A stretch of 64,000 nt of DNA, taken from NCBI GenBank assembly GCA_041394705.1, contig JAWKHS010000003.1:682001-746000 (forward strand), given 5' to 3'. How positions within the stretch are numbered: the stretch's first letter is position 1; each line of letters starts with the position of its first letter. The position numbers and the translations under genes are program-made. Below are positions 34,451 through 41,886 of the stretch, piece after piece. The notes below the pieces were generated by a model. The model saw nothing but the letters and a program-made list of their open reading frames with translations. It was not told the origin of the DNA and did not search any database. The stretch comes from Vicinamibacterales bacterium (GTDB lineage: Bacteria; Acidobacteriota; Vicinamibacteria; Vicinamibacterales; UBA2999).

Positions 34451-35542
34451 ATGCGACGAACGACCCTCGGGATGGCGGCCCTGGTGGCCCTGGCGCTGGT
34501 GAGCGCGTCGGGGGCACGGACCTCGGCGCAGGGCGAGCAGTACCGGCTCGTGCCCAACTGGCCGACGCTCCCCGCGGGGATGTGGTTCGGGCTGAAGGAA
34601 GCGCCGCCGCCGCCCGCAGAGCGCGAGGCGCAGGCGGCCGCGCGCCGGGCCCGCGGCCAGATGGGCGGAGGCGGCGGACTGCCCACCAACCAGCCCGGCA
34701 TCTCCGGCCTGGCCATCGACCAGCGCGACCGGATCTTCGTGTTCAACCGCGGGCCGAAGCCCGTCATGGTGTTCAACACCGACGGCAAGCTCCTGATGGC
34801 CGGCGCCGACGGCGAGTACAACGGGAAGAAGATCAACCCGGACTGGGAGCACTCGGGCGGCGTGGACTGGGACGGCAACGTCTACGTCATCGAGCGCGAC
34901 GCCCACCGCATCGTCAAGCTGTCTCCCAACCTCGACACGTTCCTGATGCAGATCGGGACCACGATGGAGAAGGGCACCGACGCCACGCACCTGAACCTGC
35001 CGTCGGGCATCGCCATCCTCAAGAGCGGCAACATCGTCGTGACCGACGGCTACGGCAACAACCGCGTCATCCTCTACGACAAGCACGGCAAGTTCCTGAA
35101 GCAGGTGGGGAAGGGCAAGGGCGGCCCCGACGACAAGGGCACCGGGCCCGGCGAGTGGGTGCTGCCGCACAAGCTCGCGGTGGATGCGCAGGAGAATCTC
35201 TACATCATCGACCGCGAGAACCACCGCCTGCAGGTGTTCGACAAGGATCTGAACTACCAGCGCGAGATCAAGAACGCGTGGAACCCCTGGGACGTGCACA
35301 TCTCGCGCAAGGGGACCGAGGGCGTCGGCTACATGGCCGACCACATGCTGGAGCGCGTCCACAAGTTCTCGCTGAAGGACGGCACGCTCCTGGCCACCTG
35401 GGGCTCCCAGGGCCTGGGGCCGAACCAGTTCGACTGGGTGCACGGCGTGGTCGTGGACTCGAAGGGCGCGGTGTACGCGGCCGACACCTACGGGCAGCGC
35501 ATCCAGAAGTTCGTGCCAGCGGGGATGTCCAGCCAGCGATAG
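34451..35542 (+). CDS. Exported NHL/6-bladed beta-propeller protein
   Basis: A 363-residue protein with a signal peptide (residues 1-24) and a GGGAGG Shine-Dalgarno. Repeated NHL-type segments are visible: GISGLAIDQRDRIFVFNRGP, GGVDWDGNVYVIERDAHRIV, LPSGIAILKSGNIVVTDGYG, LAVDAQENLYIIDRENHRLQ and HGVVVDSKGAVYAADTYGQR. The pattern resembles the peptidyl-alpha-hydroxyglycine lyase-type propellers annotated in Acidobacteria, but the catalytic residues of that enzyme cannot be confirmed. A ligand- or protein-binding role in the periplasm is as likely. The 264 bp downstream (35543-35806) are GC-rich with nothing recognisable except the next gene's -10. Confidence 0.8.
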   Translation: MRRTTLGMAALVALALVSASGARTSAQGEQYRLVPNWPTLPAGMWFGLKEAPPPPAEREAQAAARRARGQMGGGGGLPTNQPGISGLAIDQRDRIFVFNRGPKPVMVFNTDGKLLMAGADGEYNGKKINPDWEHSGGVDWDGNVYVIERDAHRIVKLSPNLDTFLMQIGTTMEKGTDATHLNLPSGIAILKSGNIVVTDGYGNNRVILYDKHGKFLKQVGKGKGGPDDKGTGPGEWVLPHKLAVDAQENLYIIDRENHRLQVFDKDLNYQREIKNAWNPWDVHISRKGTEGVGYMADHMLERVHKFSLKDGTLLATWGSQGLGPNQFDWVHGVVVDSKGAVYAADTYGQRIQKFVPAGMSSQR

Positions 35543-35793
35543 ACGAGGCTTTCTGGCGCGGGTGATCCCGGCCACCACGCGCGGGCACCCGCCGGGTCCT
35601 GTCGCCGGGCAGCCCACTGGCTCACGCCCCGCGTGGGGGCAGGAGCGATTCCGGTACCCGTCCCGCGTGCGGGGCGTTCACCAGCGGGCGCCCGCCCGGC
35701 GCCACCCGGCAGCCCGCCCTGGGTGGCCTGGCCTGGCATGGCGTCGGCCCGACGTGCGCTTCCGCCACGGACGGCGGCGAACTGACCCTGCGC

Positions 35794-35799
35794 TACGAT
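35794..35799 (+). promoter_or_regulatory. Putative leaderless -10 (TACGAT) of the HGSNAT-like gene
   Basis: TACGAT lies 7 nt before the GTG at 35807, with no Shine-Dalgarno between. Confidence 0.45.
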
Positions 35800-35806
35800 C
35801 CACGCC

Positions 35807-36967
35807 GTGTCCACCGGCGCCGTGCGGTCCAGGCTGGCCGCGATCGACATCGTCCGCGGCGCCGTCATCGTCCTGATGGCGCTGGACCACACGCGCGACT
35901 TCACGACGAACCTGGGCTTTCCGCCGGAGAATCTCGCGCGCGCCTCGGCGGTGCTCTTCTTCACGCGCTGGGTCACGCACGTCTGCGCGCCGACGTTCGT
36001 GCTCCTGGCCGGCGTCGGCATCGGCCTCATGGCGGACCGGGGCCTGCCGGCGCGGGACCTGCGGCGGTACCTCGTCACGCGCGGCCTGTGGCTCATCGTC
36101 CTCGATCTGGTCATCACGCCCCTGGGGTGGAGCTTCGCGATCGAGCCGCTGCCCGTCTACGCACTGGTGCTGTGGGCGATCGGGCTTTCGATGATCGCCA
36201 TGGCGGGTGCCGTCGCGCTCCCGCGCGCGTGGCTGCTGGCCCTGTCGCTCGCCGTCATCGCGGGCCACAACCTGACCGACGCGGTCCGCCCGCCGGACCT
36301 GGGTCCGCTCGCGTGGCTGTGGACCGTGCTGCACGCGCCGGGGTTCCTGTGGCCGGGCGGCATCTTCGTCGGGTATCCGCTGGTGCCCTGGGTGGCCGTC
36401 GTGGGCGTGGGCGTGGCGCTGGCGGACGTCTACCGGTGGGCCCCCGAGCGCCGCCGGCGGTGGCTCGTCGGGCTCGGCACCGCCGCGGTGGCGCTGTTCG
36501 TCGTGCTCCGTGCGCTGAACGGCTATGGCAACCCGGCGCCGTGGCGACCGCAGGCCACTGCGGCGCTCACGGCCGCGTCGTTCCTCAACGTCCTGAAGTA
36601 CCCGCCGTCGCTGCAGTTCCTGCTGATGACGCTCGGGCCGGCACTCGTCGCCCTGGCGCTCGCCGAACGGGCCCGCGGCTGGTGGGCCGGCTGGCTCGCC
36701 ACCTACGGGCGCGTGCCGCTCTTCTTCTACTGCGCCCATATCTTCGTCGTGCACGCCGCGGCGGTGGCGATCGCGTTCCTGCAGGGCGGCGAGCTCACGC
36801 GCATCCAGGCCGTCACCCATCCCGAGCGGATCCCGCCCTGGTTCGGCATTCCGCTGCCGGCCGTCTATCTCGTGTGGATGGGCATCGTGGCGGCGCTCTT
36901 CTGGCCGTGCCGGGCATACGGCCGTCTCAAGGCCAGCGGCGCGCACCCCTGGACGCGCTATCTCTGA
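35807..36967 (+). CDS. HGSNAT/DUF1624-type membrane acyltransferase-like protein
   Basis: A 386-residue membrane protein with about ten hydrophobic helices. The opening SRLAAIDIVRGAVIVLMALDHTRDF is the hallmark of the DUF1624/heparan-alpha-glucosaminide N-acetyltransferase catalytic family. The LDHTRDF motif ends helix 1, and later helices include FLWPGGIFVGYPLVPW and GRVPLFFYCAHIFVVHA. In the human enzyme an acetyl group crosses the membrane to a glucosamine; the bacterial substrate is unknown. The GTG start follows TACGAT by 7 nt. DUF819 follows 81 bp later, probably from its own promoter. Confidence 0.85.
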   Translation: MSTGAVRSRLAAIDIVRGAVIVLMALDHTRDFTTNLGFPPENLARASAVLFFTRWVTHVCAPTFVLLAGVGIGLMADRGLPARDLRRYLVTRGLWLIVLDLVITPLGWSFAIEPLPVYALVLWAIGLSMIAMAGAVALPRAWLLALSLAVIAGHNLTDAVRPPDLGPLAWLWTVLHAPGFLWPGGIFVGYPLVPWVAVVGVGVALADVYRWAPERRRRWLVGLGTAAVALFVVLRALNGYGNPAPWRPQATAALTAASFLNVLKYPPSLQFLLMTLGPALVALALAERARGWWAGWLATYGRVPLFFYCAHIFVVHAAAVAIAFLQGGELTRIQAVTHPERIPPWFGIPLPAVYLVWMGIVAALFWPCRAYGRLKASGAHPWTRYL

Positions 36968-37031
36968 CGGACCTGTGCAGCTCAGCCGCGGCGGGGCGCG
37001 CGCGGGTGCCCGTGCCGTCGCGCACGTCTGG

Positions 37032-37037
37032 TAGAGT
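37032..37037 (+). promoter_or_regulatory. Putative -10 (TAGAGT) of the DUF819 gene
   Basis: TAGAGT lies 11 nt before the ATG at 37049. The leader would be only a few bases long and shows no Shine-Dalgarno. Confidence 0.35.
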
Positions 37038-37048
37038 GCACACCCTCC

Positions 37049-38188
37049 ATGCCGATCCTCCACGTCGCCTTCGCGCTGACGGCCGTCGTGCTCGCGTCGG
37101 TGTGGCTGACCGGGCGCGTGCGGGTGTTCACGAAGCTGGGGTCCGCGGCCACGGCCATCCTGTTCGGCCTGATTCTGTCGAACACGGGCGTCCTGCCGGG
37201 GGAGTCGCCGGTCTACGACTTCCTGATGGGCCCGGGCGTGCTGTCGGGCGTCGTGCTGGTGCTGCTGGGCGTGAACCTGCGGTCGATCCGCGAGGCCGGC
37301 CTCCCGATGCTGCTGGCGTTCACGCTCGGCGCGGCGGCCTCGATGCTGGGGGCCGCGGTGATGGCCGTCGTGCTCCACTCCTCCATCGGCCCGGACGCGT
37401 GGCGCCTGTCGGGCCAGTTTTCGGCCACCTACATCGGCGGCGGCATGAACTTCGCCGCCGTCGGCCAGGAACTGGGCACCCGGAGCGATCTCTTCTCAGC
37501 GGGCGTCGCCGCCGACGTGATCGTCACGGCGTTCTGGCTGCTGGCCTGCCTCACGGTGCCCGAGTTCTTCGGGGCCCGCAAGCCCGCGCGCGAGGCCGCG
37601 CACACCGGTGCGCCGACCTCGGCGGGCGGTTTCCGCCTCGACACGCTCCTCGGCAGCAGCGGCGTGCCCATGACCATGGCCGACTTCGCGGGTCTCGGCG
37701 CCGTCACGCTGGGCGCCATCGCGGCGTCGGATCTGCTGGCCGCCTGGGTCCCCGCCGTCCCGCGGGTCCTGTGGCTCACCACGATCGCCCTCGCGCTGGC
37801 CCACGTGCCGCAGGTGACGCGCCTGAACGGCGCGATCGTCTTCGGCCACTACCTGCTGCTCCTGTTCCTGGCCAGCAACGGCGCCAAGTCGGTCGTGGCG
37901 CGGATCGTGGAAGTGGGCCCCGCGATCTTCTACTTCGCCGCCGGCACCGTCGCCATCCATGGCGTCCTCATCTTCGGCGTCGGGCTCCTCTTCACGCGAG
38001 ATGCCGATCTCCTGTCGATTGCCTCACAGGCGAACGTCGGCGGCGCCACGTCCGCCATGGCGCTGGCCGGCGCCCGGCGCCGCATGGACCTCATCCTGCC
38101 GGCCGTCGCGGCCGGCATGCTGGGGAACGCGTTCGGCAACTACGCCGGCATCGCGGTCGCCCAGGTGGTGCGAGGCATCACCGGGTGA
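37049..38188 (+). CDS. DUF819 family membrane protein
   Basis: A 379-residue polytopic protein with ten or more helices, matching the DUF819 family (YjcL-like). Typical parts are the Gly-rich FSATYIGGGMNFAAVGQ in the first half and the ASQANVGGATSAMALAGARR repeat-like partner in the second half; together these suggest two inverted structural repeats, as in sodium-coupled transporters. The C-terminus GMLGNAFGNYAGIAVAQ is also characteristic. A transport role is inferred from the fold; the substrate is not known. It is convergent with the DinB-like gene 22 bp downstream. Confidence 0.85.
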   Translation: MPILHVAFALTAVVLASVWLTGRVRVFTKLGSAATAILFGLILSNTGVLPGESPVYDFLMGPGVLSGVVLVLLGVNLRSIREAGLPMLLAFTLGAAASMLGAAVMAVVLHSSIGPDAWRLSGQFSATYIGGGMNFAAVGQELGTRSDLFSAGVAADVIVTAFWLLACLTVPEFFGARKPAREAAHTGAPTSAGGFRLDTLLGSSGVPMTMADFAGLGAVTLGAIAASDLLAAWVPAVPRVLWLTTIALALAHVPQVTRLNGAIVFGHYLLLLFLASNGAKSVVARIVEVGPAIFYFAAGTVAIHGVLIFGVGLLFTRDADLLSIASQANVGGATSAMALAGARRRMDLILPAVAAGMLGNAFGNYAGIAVAQVVRGITG

Positions 38189-38210
38189 GCCAAACGGCCC
38201 GGCCGGCCGC

Positions 38211-38699
38211 CTACTTGCGGCTGATCGGCGGGACGATGCCATTCACGCGGTAGGCCGTCACCAGTTTTCCGTAGTGCTCGCCCTGGTGGTCGAGCCAGCC
38301 GACCAGCCGCGGGGCAGGGCTCTTCTCCACCAGCGGGTAGCTCTCGGCGATGGCGGCTTCCATCTCGGACACGACCGAGGCGCGCGTCGCCGGCTTGCTC
38401 GTGTCCTTCTTCTCCTCGGCCTCGAAGTCGAACGTCTCGCCGCGCGCCTGGGCCGACGTCATGCGGAGGCCGAGCGTGACGTGGCGGAGCTCCTCGAGGA
38501 CACTGCGCGAATCGGGATGCGGCTTCCACCCCAGCTTCGCGTCCGGATAGACGGTGTCCTTGGCCATCGCGAGGATCTTGTCGTGCAGGCCCTTCCAGGT
38601 GCGGACGACGACCTGTTCGTAGGTCGGCGGCGCCTGCTGCGCGGCGGCCGACGAGGCCAGGGCGATTGCGAACGCGGTCGAGAGCGAGAGCATCTTCAT
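38211..38699 (-). CDS. Exported DinB-like protein
   Basis: A 162-residue protein with a signal peptide (MKMLSLSTAFAIALASSAAAQ). The mature part resembles the DinB/YfiT four-helix bundle: TWKGLHDKILAMAKD, SVLEELRHVTLGLRM, and GWLDHQGEHYGKLVTAYR with the late His pair usual for metal binding. DinB proteins are normally cytoplasmic thiol-linked metalloenzymes, so the export signal is unusual. A GGGAGG Shine-Dalgarno lies before the ATG, and TAGAAT at 38731-38726 is a good upstream -10, so this gene has a true leader. The frame stays open further upstream without support. Confidence 0.78.
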   Translation of the reverse strand: MKMLSLSTAFAIALASSAAAQQAPPTYEQVVVRTWKGLHDKILAMAKDTVYPDAKLGWKPHPDSRSVLEELRHVTLGLRMTSAQARGETFDFEAEEKKDTSKPATRASVVSEMEAAIAESYPLVEKSPAPRLVGWLDHQGEHYGKLVTAYRVNGIVPPISRK

Positions 38700-38825
38700 G
38701 TGGCGGTGCCTCCCAGGGAGCGTCGATTCTAGACACGGCCGTTCTGGCCGTCGTCCGATTTGTGACGAACCGTGGGAAGGCCGGGATGGGCGTCGGCCGC
38801 GCGCCCCGGCCACGCGCCCTGGTGC

Positions 38826-39197
38826 CTACGCGGGACTCGCGCCGAAGGCCAGGAGCCGGCCGTCGCAGTCCTTCACGACGAACTCGCGCGCGCCCCAGGG
38901 CATGTCGCCGAGCGCTCGTGTGAACTCGACGCCGCGCGCCGTGAACTCCGCGTACAGCGCGTCGGCGTCCTCCACGCGCAGGTAGGCGTCGAGGAGTTCG
39001 TCGTCGTACTTGTCGGGCTGCGCCGCCGGCGGCGGGGCGCACCGGAAGTGGATCGGGGCGCCGTCGCGGGCGACGATGGCGTAGACGGGCGGATCCAGCC
39101 ACGTGCCGAGGCACTCGAACCCGAGCGCGTCCCGGTAGTAGGCGAGGGTGGCCGTCAGGTTCTCGGAGAAGAACTGCGGGGCGATCTGCCGGAGCAT
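38826..39197 (-). CDS. VOC (glyoxalase/bleomycin-resistance) family protein
   Basis: A 123-residue single VOC domain with two beta-alpha-beta-beta-beta units. It opens IAPQFFSENLTATLAYYRDA and ends EFVVKDCDGRLLAFG; the IHFRC and the final Glu/Asp region give the usual metal-ligand positions, although one is not obvious. The family covers glyoxalase, dioxygenases and antibiotic-binding proteins; the role here is unknown. The ATG at 39197 was chosen because TATCGT lies 6 nt upstream, and the extra N-terminal residues of the longer frame are not VOC-like. Confidence 0.8.
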   Translation of the reverse strand: MLRQIAPQFFSENLTATLAYYRDALGFECLGTWLDPPVYAIVARDGAPIHFRCAPPPAAQPDKYDDELLDAYLRVEDADALYAEFTARGVEFTRALGDMPWGAREFVVKDCDGRLLAFGASPA

Positions 39198-39203
39198 GCG
39201 GCG

Positions 39204-39209
39204 ACGATA
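39204..39209 (-). promoter_or_regulatory. Putative leaderless -10 (TATCGT) of the VOC gene
   Basis: TATCGT on the minus strand ends 6 nt before the ATG at 39197. No Shine-Dalgarno is present. Confidence 0.45.
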
Positions 39210-39272
39210 GCACGCGCACCGCGGGGCCGCGGCGCCGACCGTGGCCCCGCGCACGCGCCGGCGCGCCGCCGA

Positions 39273-39974
39273 TCAGGGAGTCGGCGTCCGGCGGGTGCCG
39301 GCAGCGAACCAGACCTCGAAATGGTTCTGCCGCACGCGTGTGCTGTTCTCCATGTTCAGGTACTGCAGGCGGGCTTCGACACCAGCCCGCTTCAGGACGT
39401 CCACGATCCGGACGGCGCCGGGCTCGTCCGCCTTCTTGTAGTAGCGCACGTCGGATGTCTTCAACGCGGCGGCCTTCGGGACGTACTCCACGCCGAGCGC
39501 GATCATGCCCGCGCGTTCCAGGCGGCGCCCCATCTGGACCGCGAAGGCGCGATCGTCCTGATCGACGATCTGGAGATACACGCGGGGGAGCAGCCGTGCC
39601 GTGTCGGGCTCGGCGGCGAGCTGCTGCTCGACCGCGGCTTTCCTCTGATCGTCACTGACGCGGCCCAGAGCGCCGAGCGAGGCGGACAGCTTCGCCTCGG
39701 TGGCTTCGAGCTTCGCCTGGGCCTCGGCCTGGGCCGTGCGGAGCGTGCCGATGTCCGCTTCGATCCGGTCGCGCTGTGCGCGGGCGTCCCGCAGGTCCCG
39801 CTGGGTCCGGGTCAGCTCGCGCCGGGCGCCGAACACGACCAATGCCAGAACGACGGCCGCCGCAGCCACTGACAGCCACGTCGTGCCGATCGCGCGGCGC
39901 CGGCGGGCGGCGTCCTGCGCCTCGATCCGTTCGATGAGCGCCAGGCGTTGATCGGGAGTCAGTGGGTCGGGCAT
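39273..39974 (-). CDS. Membrane-anchored coiled-coil protein with LytR_C-like C-terminal domain
   Basis: A 233-residue protein. Residues 1-30 are a charged cytoplasmic helix, 31-50 a single transmembrane segment, and 52-115 a heptad-like coiled coil (RTQRDLRDARAQRDRIEADI). The C-terminal domain at 128-233 has VYLQIVDQDDRAFAVQMG and DVRYYKKADEPGAVRIVDVL. That pattern recalls the LytR_C/small alpha-beta domains attached to caspase-, TIR- or chitinase-like signalling proteins; the match is tentative. GAGGAG precedes the ATG, and the gene starts 17 bp after the TIR gene, so the two are almost certainly cotranscribed. It could be the sensor or membrane scaffold for the TIR effector. Confidence 0.75.
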   Translation of the reverse strand: MPDPLTPDQRLALIERIEAQDAARRRRAIGTTWLSVAAAAVVLALVVFGARRELTRTQRDLRDARAQRDRIEADIGTLRTAQAEAQAKLEATEAKLSASLGALGRVSDDQRKAAVEQQLAAEPDTARLLPRVYLQIVDQDDRAFAVQMGRRLERAGMIALGVEYVPKAAALKTSDVRYYKKADEPGAVRIVDVLKRAGVEARLQYLNMENSTRVRQNHFEVWFAAGTRRTPTP

Positions 39975-39991
39975 GGTCGTCCGTGCGCTCC

Positions 39992-40858
39992 TCAGGCCGG
40001 ACCGGGACCGCCGGCGTCGCGAGTCTGGCGCTGCATCATGTCCCAGAAGTTCTCCCGGAGGCGGCTGCACCCGGGGATGGTGCGGGCGCGACACGCTTCC
40101 AGCCCGTCGTGCAGCAGCTCGTACTGCTCCAGCTTGCGCCGGCAGCGCGCGATACCGGTGGCCGTGGCGCTCCAGCCCACCAGGCCCGTGACGAGCGGCG
40201 CGGCCACCAGCACGCCGGCCGTGAACGGGCCGGAGACCGGCGCCATCGCGACGTAGATCCCGGCGATGCCCAGGCCCGGGAGGGGCGCCAGCCGCAAGTA
40301 CCATCGCAAGGCCTGCGACTCGCCGCGCGTGCGCTCGATCGCGCGCACGAGGCACACGACTTCGTCCACGCGCGCATCGCCAGCGGGGGGCTCCGGATCA
40401 CTGCGATAGGAGTCCGCCGCCGCACCACCGCCGGCGGCGCCTTCGCGGCGCCCCGTGATGCCGAAGACGAGCTCGTCGAGCCGCTCGGCAAACCGGCCCG
40501 GATCGCGGAAGTCGACCCAGTCGCGGTTGGCCAGGAAGCCCGGTGGTTCGACGTCGCCGATGAGCACGGCGATGAGCCGCAGGGCCGCCGGGTTGGCGTT
40601 CGACAGGGCGAGCGCGCGGTGGTACTCGTCCCGGACCCAGTTCGAACGGAGCGAGCCCGGCGAGAGGACGACCACGACGCATCGGACGCGCGTCAGCGCC
40701 TCCTCGAGCACCGTGACGAAGCGATCGCCGGGCCGGATCTGGTCGCGATCCAGCCACACCGTGACGCCCCGCGCTTCCAGCGCGCGCTGCAGCCTCACGA
40801 CCCAGTCGGCATCGCCGCTGTGGTAGCTCAGAAACGCGTCGAACACATCCGCGGCCAC
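39992..40858 (-). CDS. TIR-domain protein with C-terminal transmembrane region
   Basis: About 288 residues from the GTG at 40858. Residues 5-135 form a TIR domain: FDAFLSYHSGDADWVVRLQR, then GVTVWLDRDQIRPGDRF, then CVVVVLSPGSLRSNWVRDEY. Glu78 in WVRDE sits where NAD-cleaving TIRs (SARM1-type WxxxE) keep the catalytic Glu, so NADase or cyclic-ADPR synthesis is plausible. A proline/glycine linker follows, then two or three hydrophobic helices at about 200-255 and a short cytoplasmic tail with two cysteines. It lies between GNAT (22 bp upstream) and the coiled-coil gene. Bacterial TIR proteins often kill infected cells by NAD depletion; that role is inferred here. Confidence 0.85.
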   Translation of the reverse strand: MAADVFDAFLSYHSGDADWVVRLQRALEARGVTVWLDRDQIRPGDRFVTVLEEALTRVRCVVVVLSPGSLRSNWVRDEYHRALALSNANPAALRLIAVLIGDVEPPGFLANRDWVDFRDPGRFAERLDELVFGITGRREGAAGGGAAADSYRSDPEPPAGDARVDEVVCLVRAIERTRGESQALRWYLRLAPLPGLGIAGIYVAMAPVSGPFTAGVLVAAPLVTGLVGWSATATGIARCRRKLEQYELLHDGLEACRARTIPGCSRLRENFWDMMQRQTRDAGGPGPA

Positions 40859-40877
40859 GGCCGGTTCACCGGGGTCG

Positions 40878-40883
40878 ATTCTA
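40878..40883 (-). promoter_or_regulatory. Putative -10 (TAGAAT) for TIR, overlapping the GNAT stop codon
   Basis: TAGAAT on the minus strand begins with the TAG stop of the GNAT gene and ends 19 nt before the GTG at 40858. The predicted leader would be about 12 nt. It could let TIR and the coiled-coil gene be expressed apart from GNAT. Confidence 0.4.
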
Positions 40884-41396
40884 TAGCGCAGGCCGCTCGG
40901 CCCCGGCCGCGTGGTCCGCCAGATCCTTCTCGTACCGCCAGACCTCCAGCGCATAGGGACCGGCCGTGGTGGACAGGGTCACCACGACCACGCCGGTGCG
41001 CCGCCACGCGTGCTTCTCGTAGAAGCGCGCCGCCCTGTCGTTGCCGATCGCGCACGCGAGCCACGGCCGGAGGACCCCGCGGCGGCGGAGGTCGTCCTCC
41101 GCGGCGGCCAGGAGCCGGGCCGCCAGGCCGGCGCCGCGCACGTGGCGGGCCACGAACAGCTGCGAGAGCTCGTCACCGCGGAGCATGCAGAACCCGAGCG
41201 GGGCGCCGGGCGGCCCGGCGACCCAGAGATCGGCCAGCGCGGCCCTCAGCCTCGGCACGAAGCTGTCGCGCGTCCGGAGCGCCGTGAGATCGGCGGGCAG
41301 AATCGCTGCGTGCGCGTCGCGCCAGCCCTCGTGCCAGAGATCGGCCAGGGGCTCGAGATCGTCCGGAGTGGCGAGGCGGAGGGGCTCGACGGTCAT
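40881..41396 (-). CDS. GNAT family N-acetyltransferase
   Basis: A 171-residue acetyl-CoA-dependent acyltransferase. The N-terminal LRLATPDDLEPLADLWHEGW is typical of the fold. The acetyl-CoA loop is LFVARHVRGAGLAARLLAAA (motif A, with R/Q-x-x-G-x-G/A degenerate as RGAGLA), followed by GNDRAARFYEKHAWRR (motif B). The substrate is unknown. A 4-nt gap (TGA-gacg-ATG) separates it from a tiny upstream ORF, suggesting translational coupling, and the TIR gene follows 22 bp later. Confidence 0.88.
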   Translation of the reverse strand: MTVEPLRLATPDDLEPLADLWHEGWRDAHAAILPADLTALRTRDSFVPRLRAALADLWVAGPPGAPLGFCMLRGDELSQLFVARHVRGAGLAARLLAAAEDDLRRRGVLRPWLACAIGNDRAARFYEKHAWRRTGVVVVTLSTTAGPYALEVWRYEKDLADHAAGAERPAL

Positions 41397-41400
41397 CGTC

Positions 41401-41514
41401 TCAGTGGCAGCCCGTCGTGTCGGCGGGCTTCTCCGGATTGTGCACGACCACCCGCGGCCGGGGCCATTCGCGGCGCGCCCGGGCGGCCTTTTCGCGGTGC
41501 CGCACGGTTTGCAC
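41401..41514 (-). CDS. Possible very small protein upstream of GNAT
   Basis: A 37-residue ORF from a GTG, too short for usual gene callers. Codon third positions are strongly G/C, as in real genes nearby. The product is basic in the first half (REKAARARREWPRPR) and ends VVVHNPEKPADTTGCH with a Cys-His terminus. There is no transmembrane segment. It stops 4 nt before GNAT. I do not recognise it. The same frame is open further upstream to 41637, but that part has no gene-like composition. Real coding is plausible but unproven. Confidence 0.35.
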   Translation of the reverse strand: MQTVRHREKAARARREWPRPRVVVHNPEKPADTTGCH

Positions 41515-41651
41515 GGAATCGTCGCCCGATCCCGCGCCGGACGGCGGTGTTCCGGCTATCCTTCCCGGCCGACGCGCCCCCCAGCGCCGTCCGTCCGCGC
41601 CAGCCGTGCGCGAGCGGTCGACCCGGTACGGGCGCATGGAGCCGGCACCAC

Positions 41652-41879
41652 ATGCGACTCGAATCCGTGGCTTTCAGCAGTATCGGTATCGTCCTCGGGA
41701 GCTCCCTGGCGGCCTTTGCGACGTGGCCGACCGTCGGGTGGACGCTGCGCGTGGTGCTCCTGGCCGCGGCCAGCGCCCTCATCGTGGCCGCTCTCCTCGG
41801 CGTGTGCTTCGAGGTCGCGCTGCGGCGCCCCGGCCTGCCGCTGTCGTCGAAGCCGCCCGGCGACGCCCGGGACTGGTAG
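41652..41879 (+). CDS. Small predicted membrane protein
   Basis: A 75-residue ORF with two hydrophobic helices, about 6-24 and 30-52, and a charged proline-rich C-terminus (RRPGLPLSSKPPGDARDW). It has no recognisable relative and no clear Shine-Dalgarno. Codon bias is compatible with coding. It ends 7 bp before the 3' end of the convergent secreted-protein gene. The 137 bp on its 5' side show nothing else. Confidence 0.4.
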   Translation: MRLESVAFSSIGIVLGSSLAAFATWPTVGWTLRVVLLAAASALIVAALLGVCFEVALRRPGLPLSSKPPGDARDW

Positions 41880-41886
41880 GGCCCGC

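Noticed and set aside
39992..40954. Longer TIR protein starting at 40954
   Set aside because: The extra 32 residues overlap the GNAT coding sequence and precede the canonical TIR start. The GTG at 40858 fits the domain boundary.
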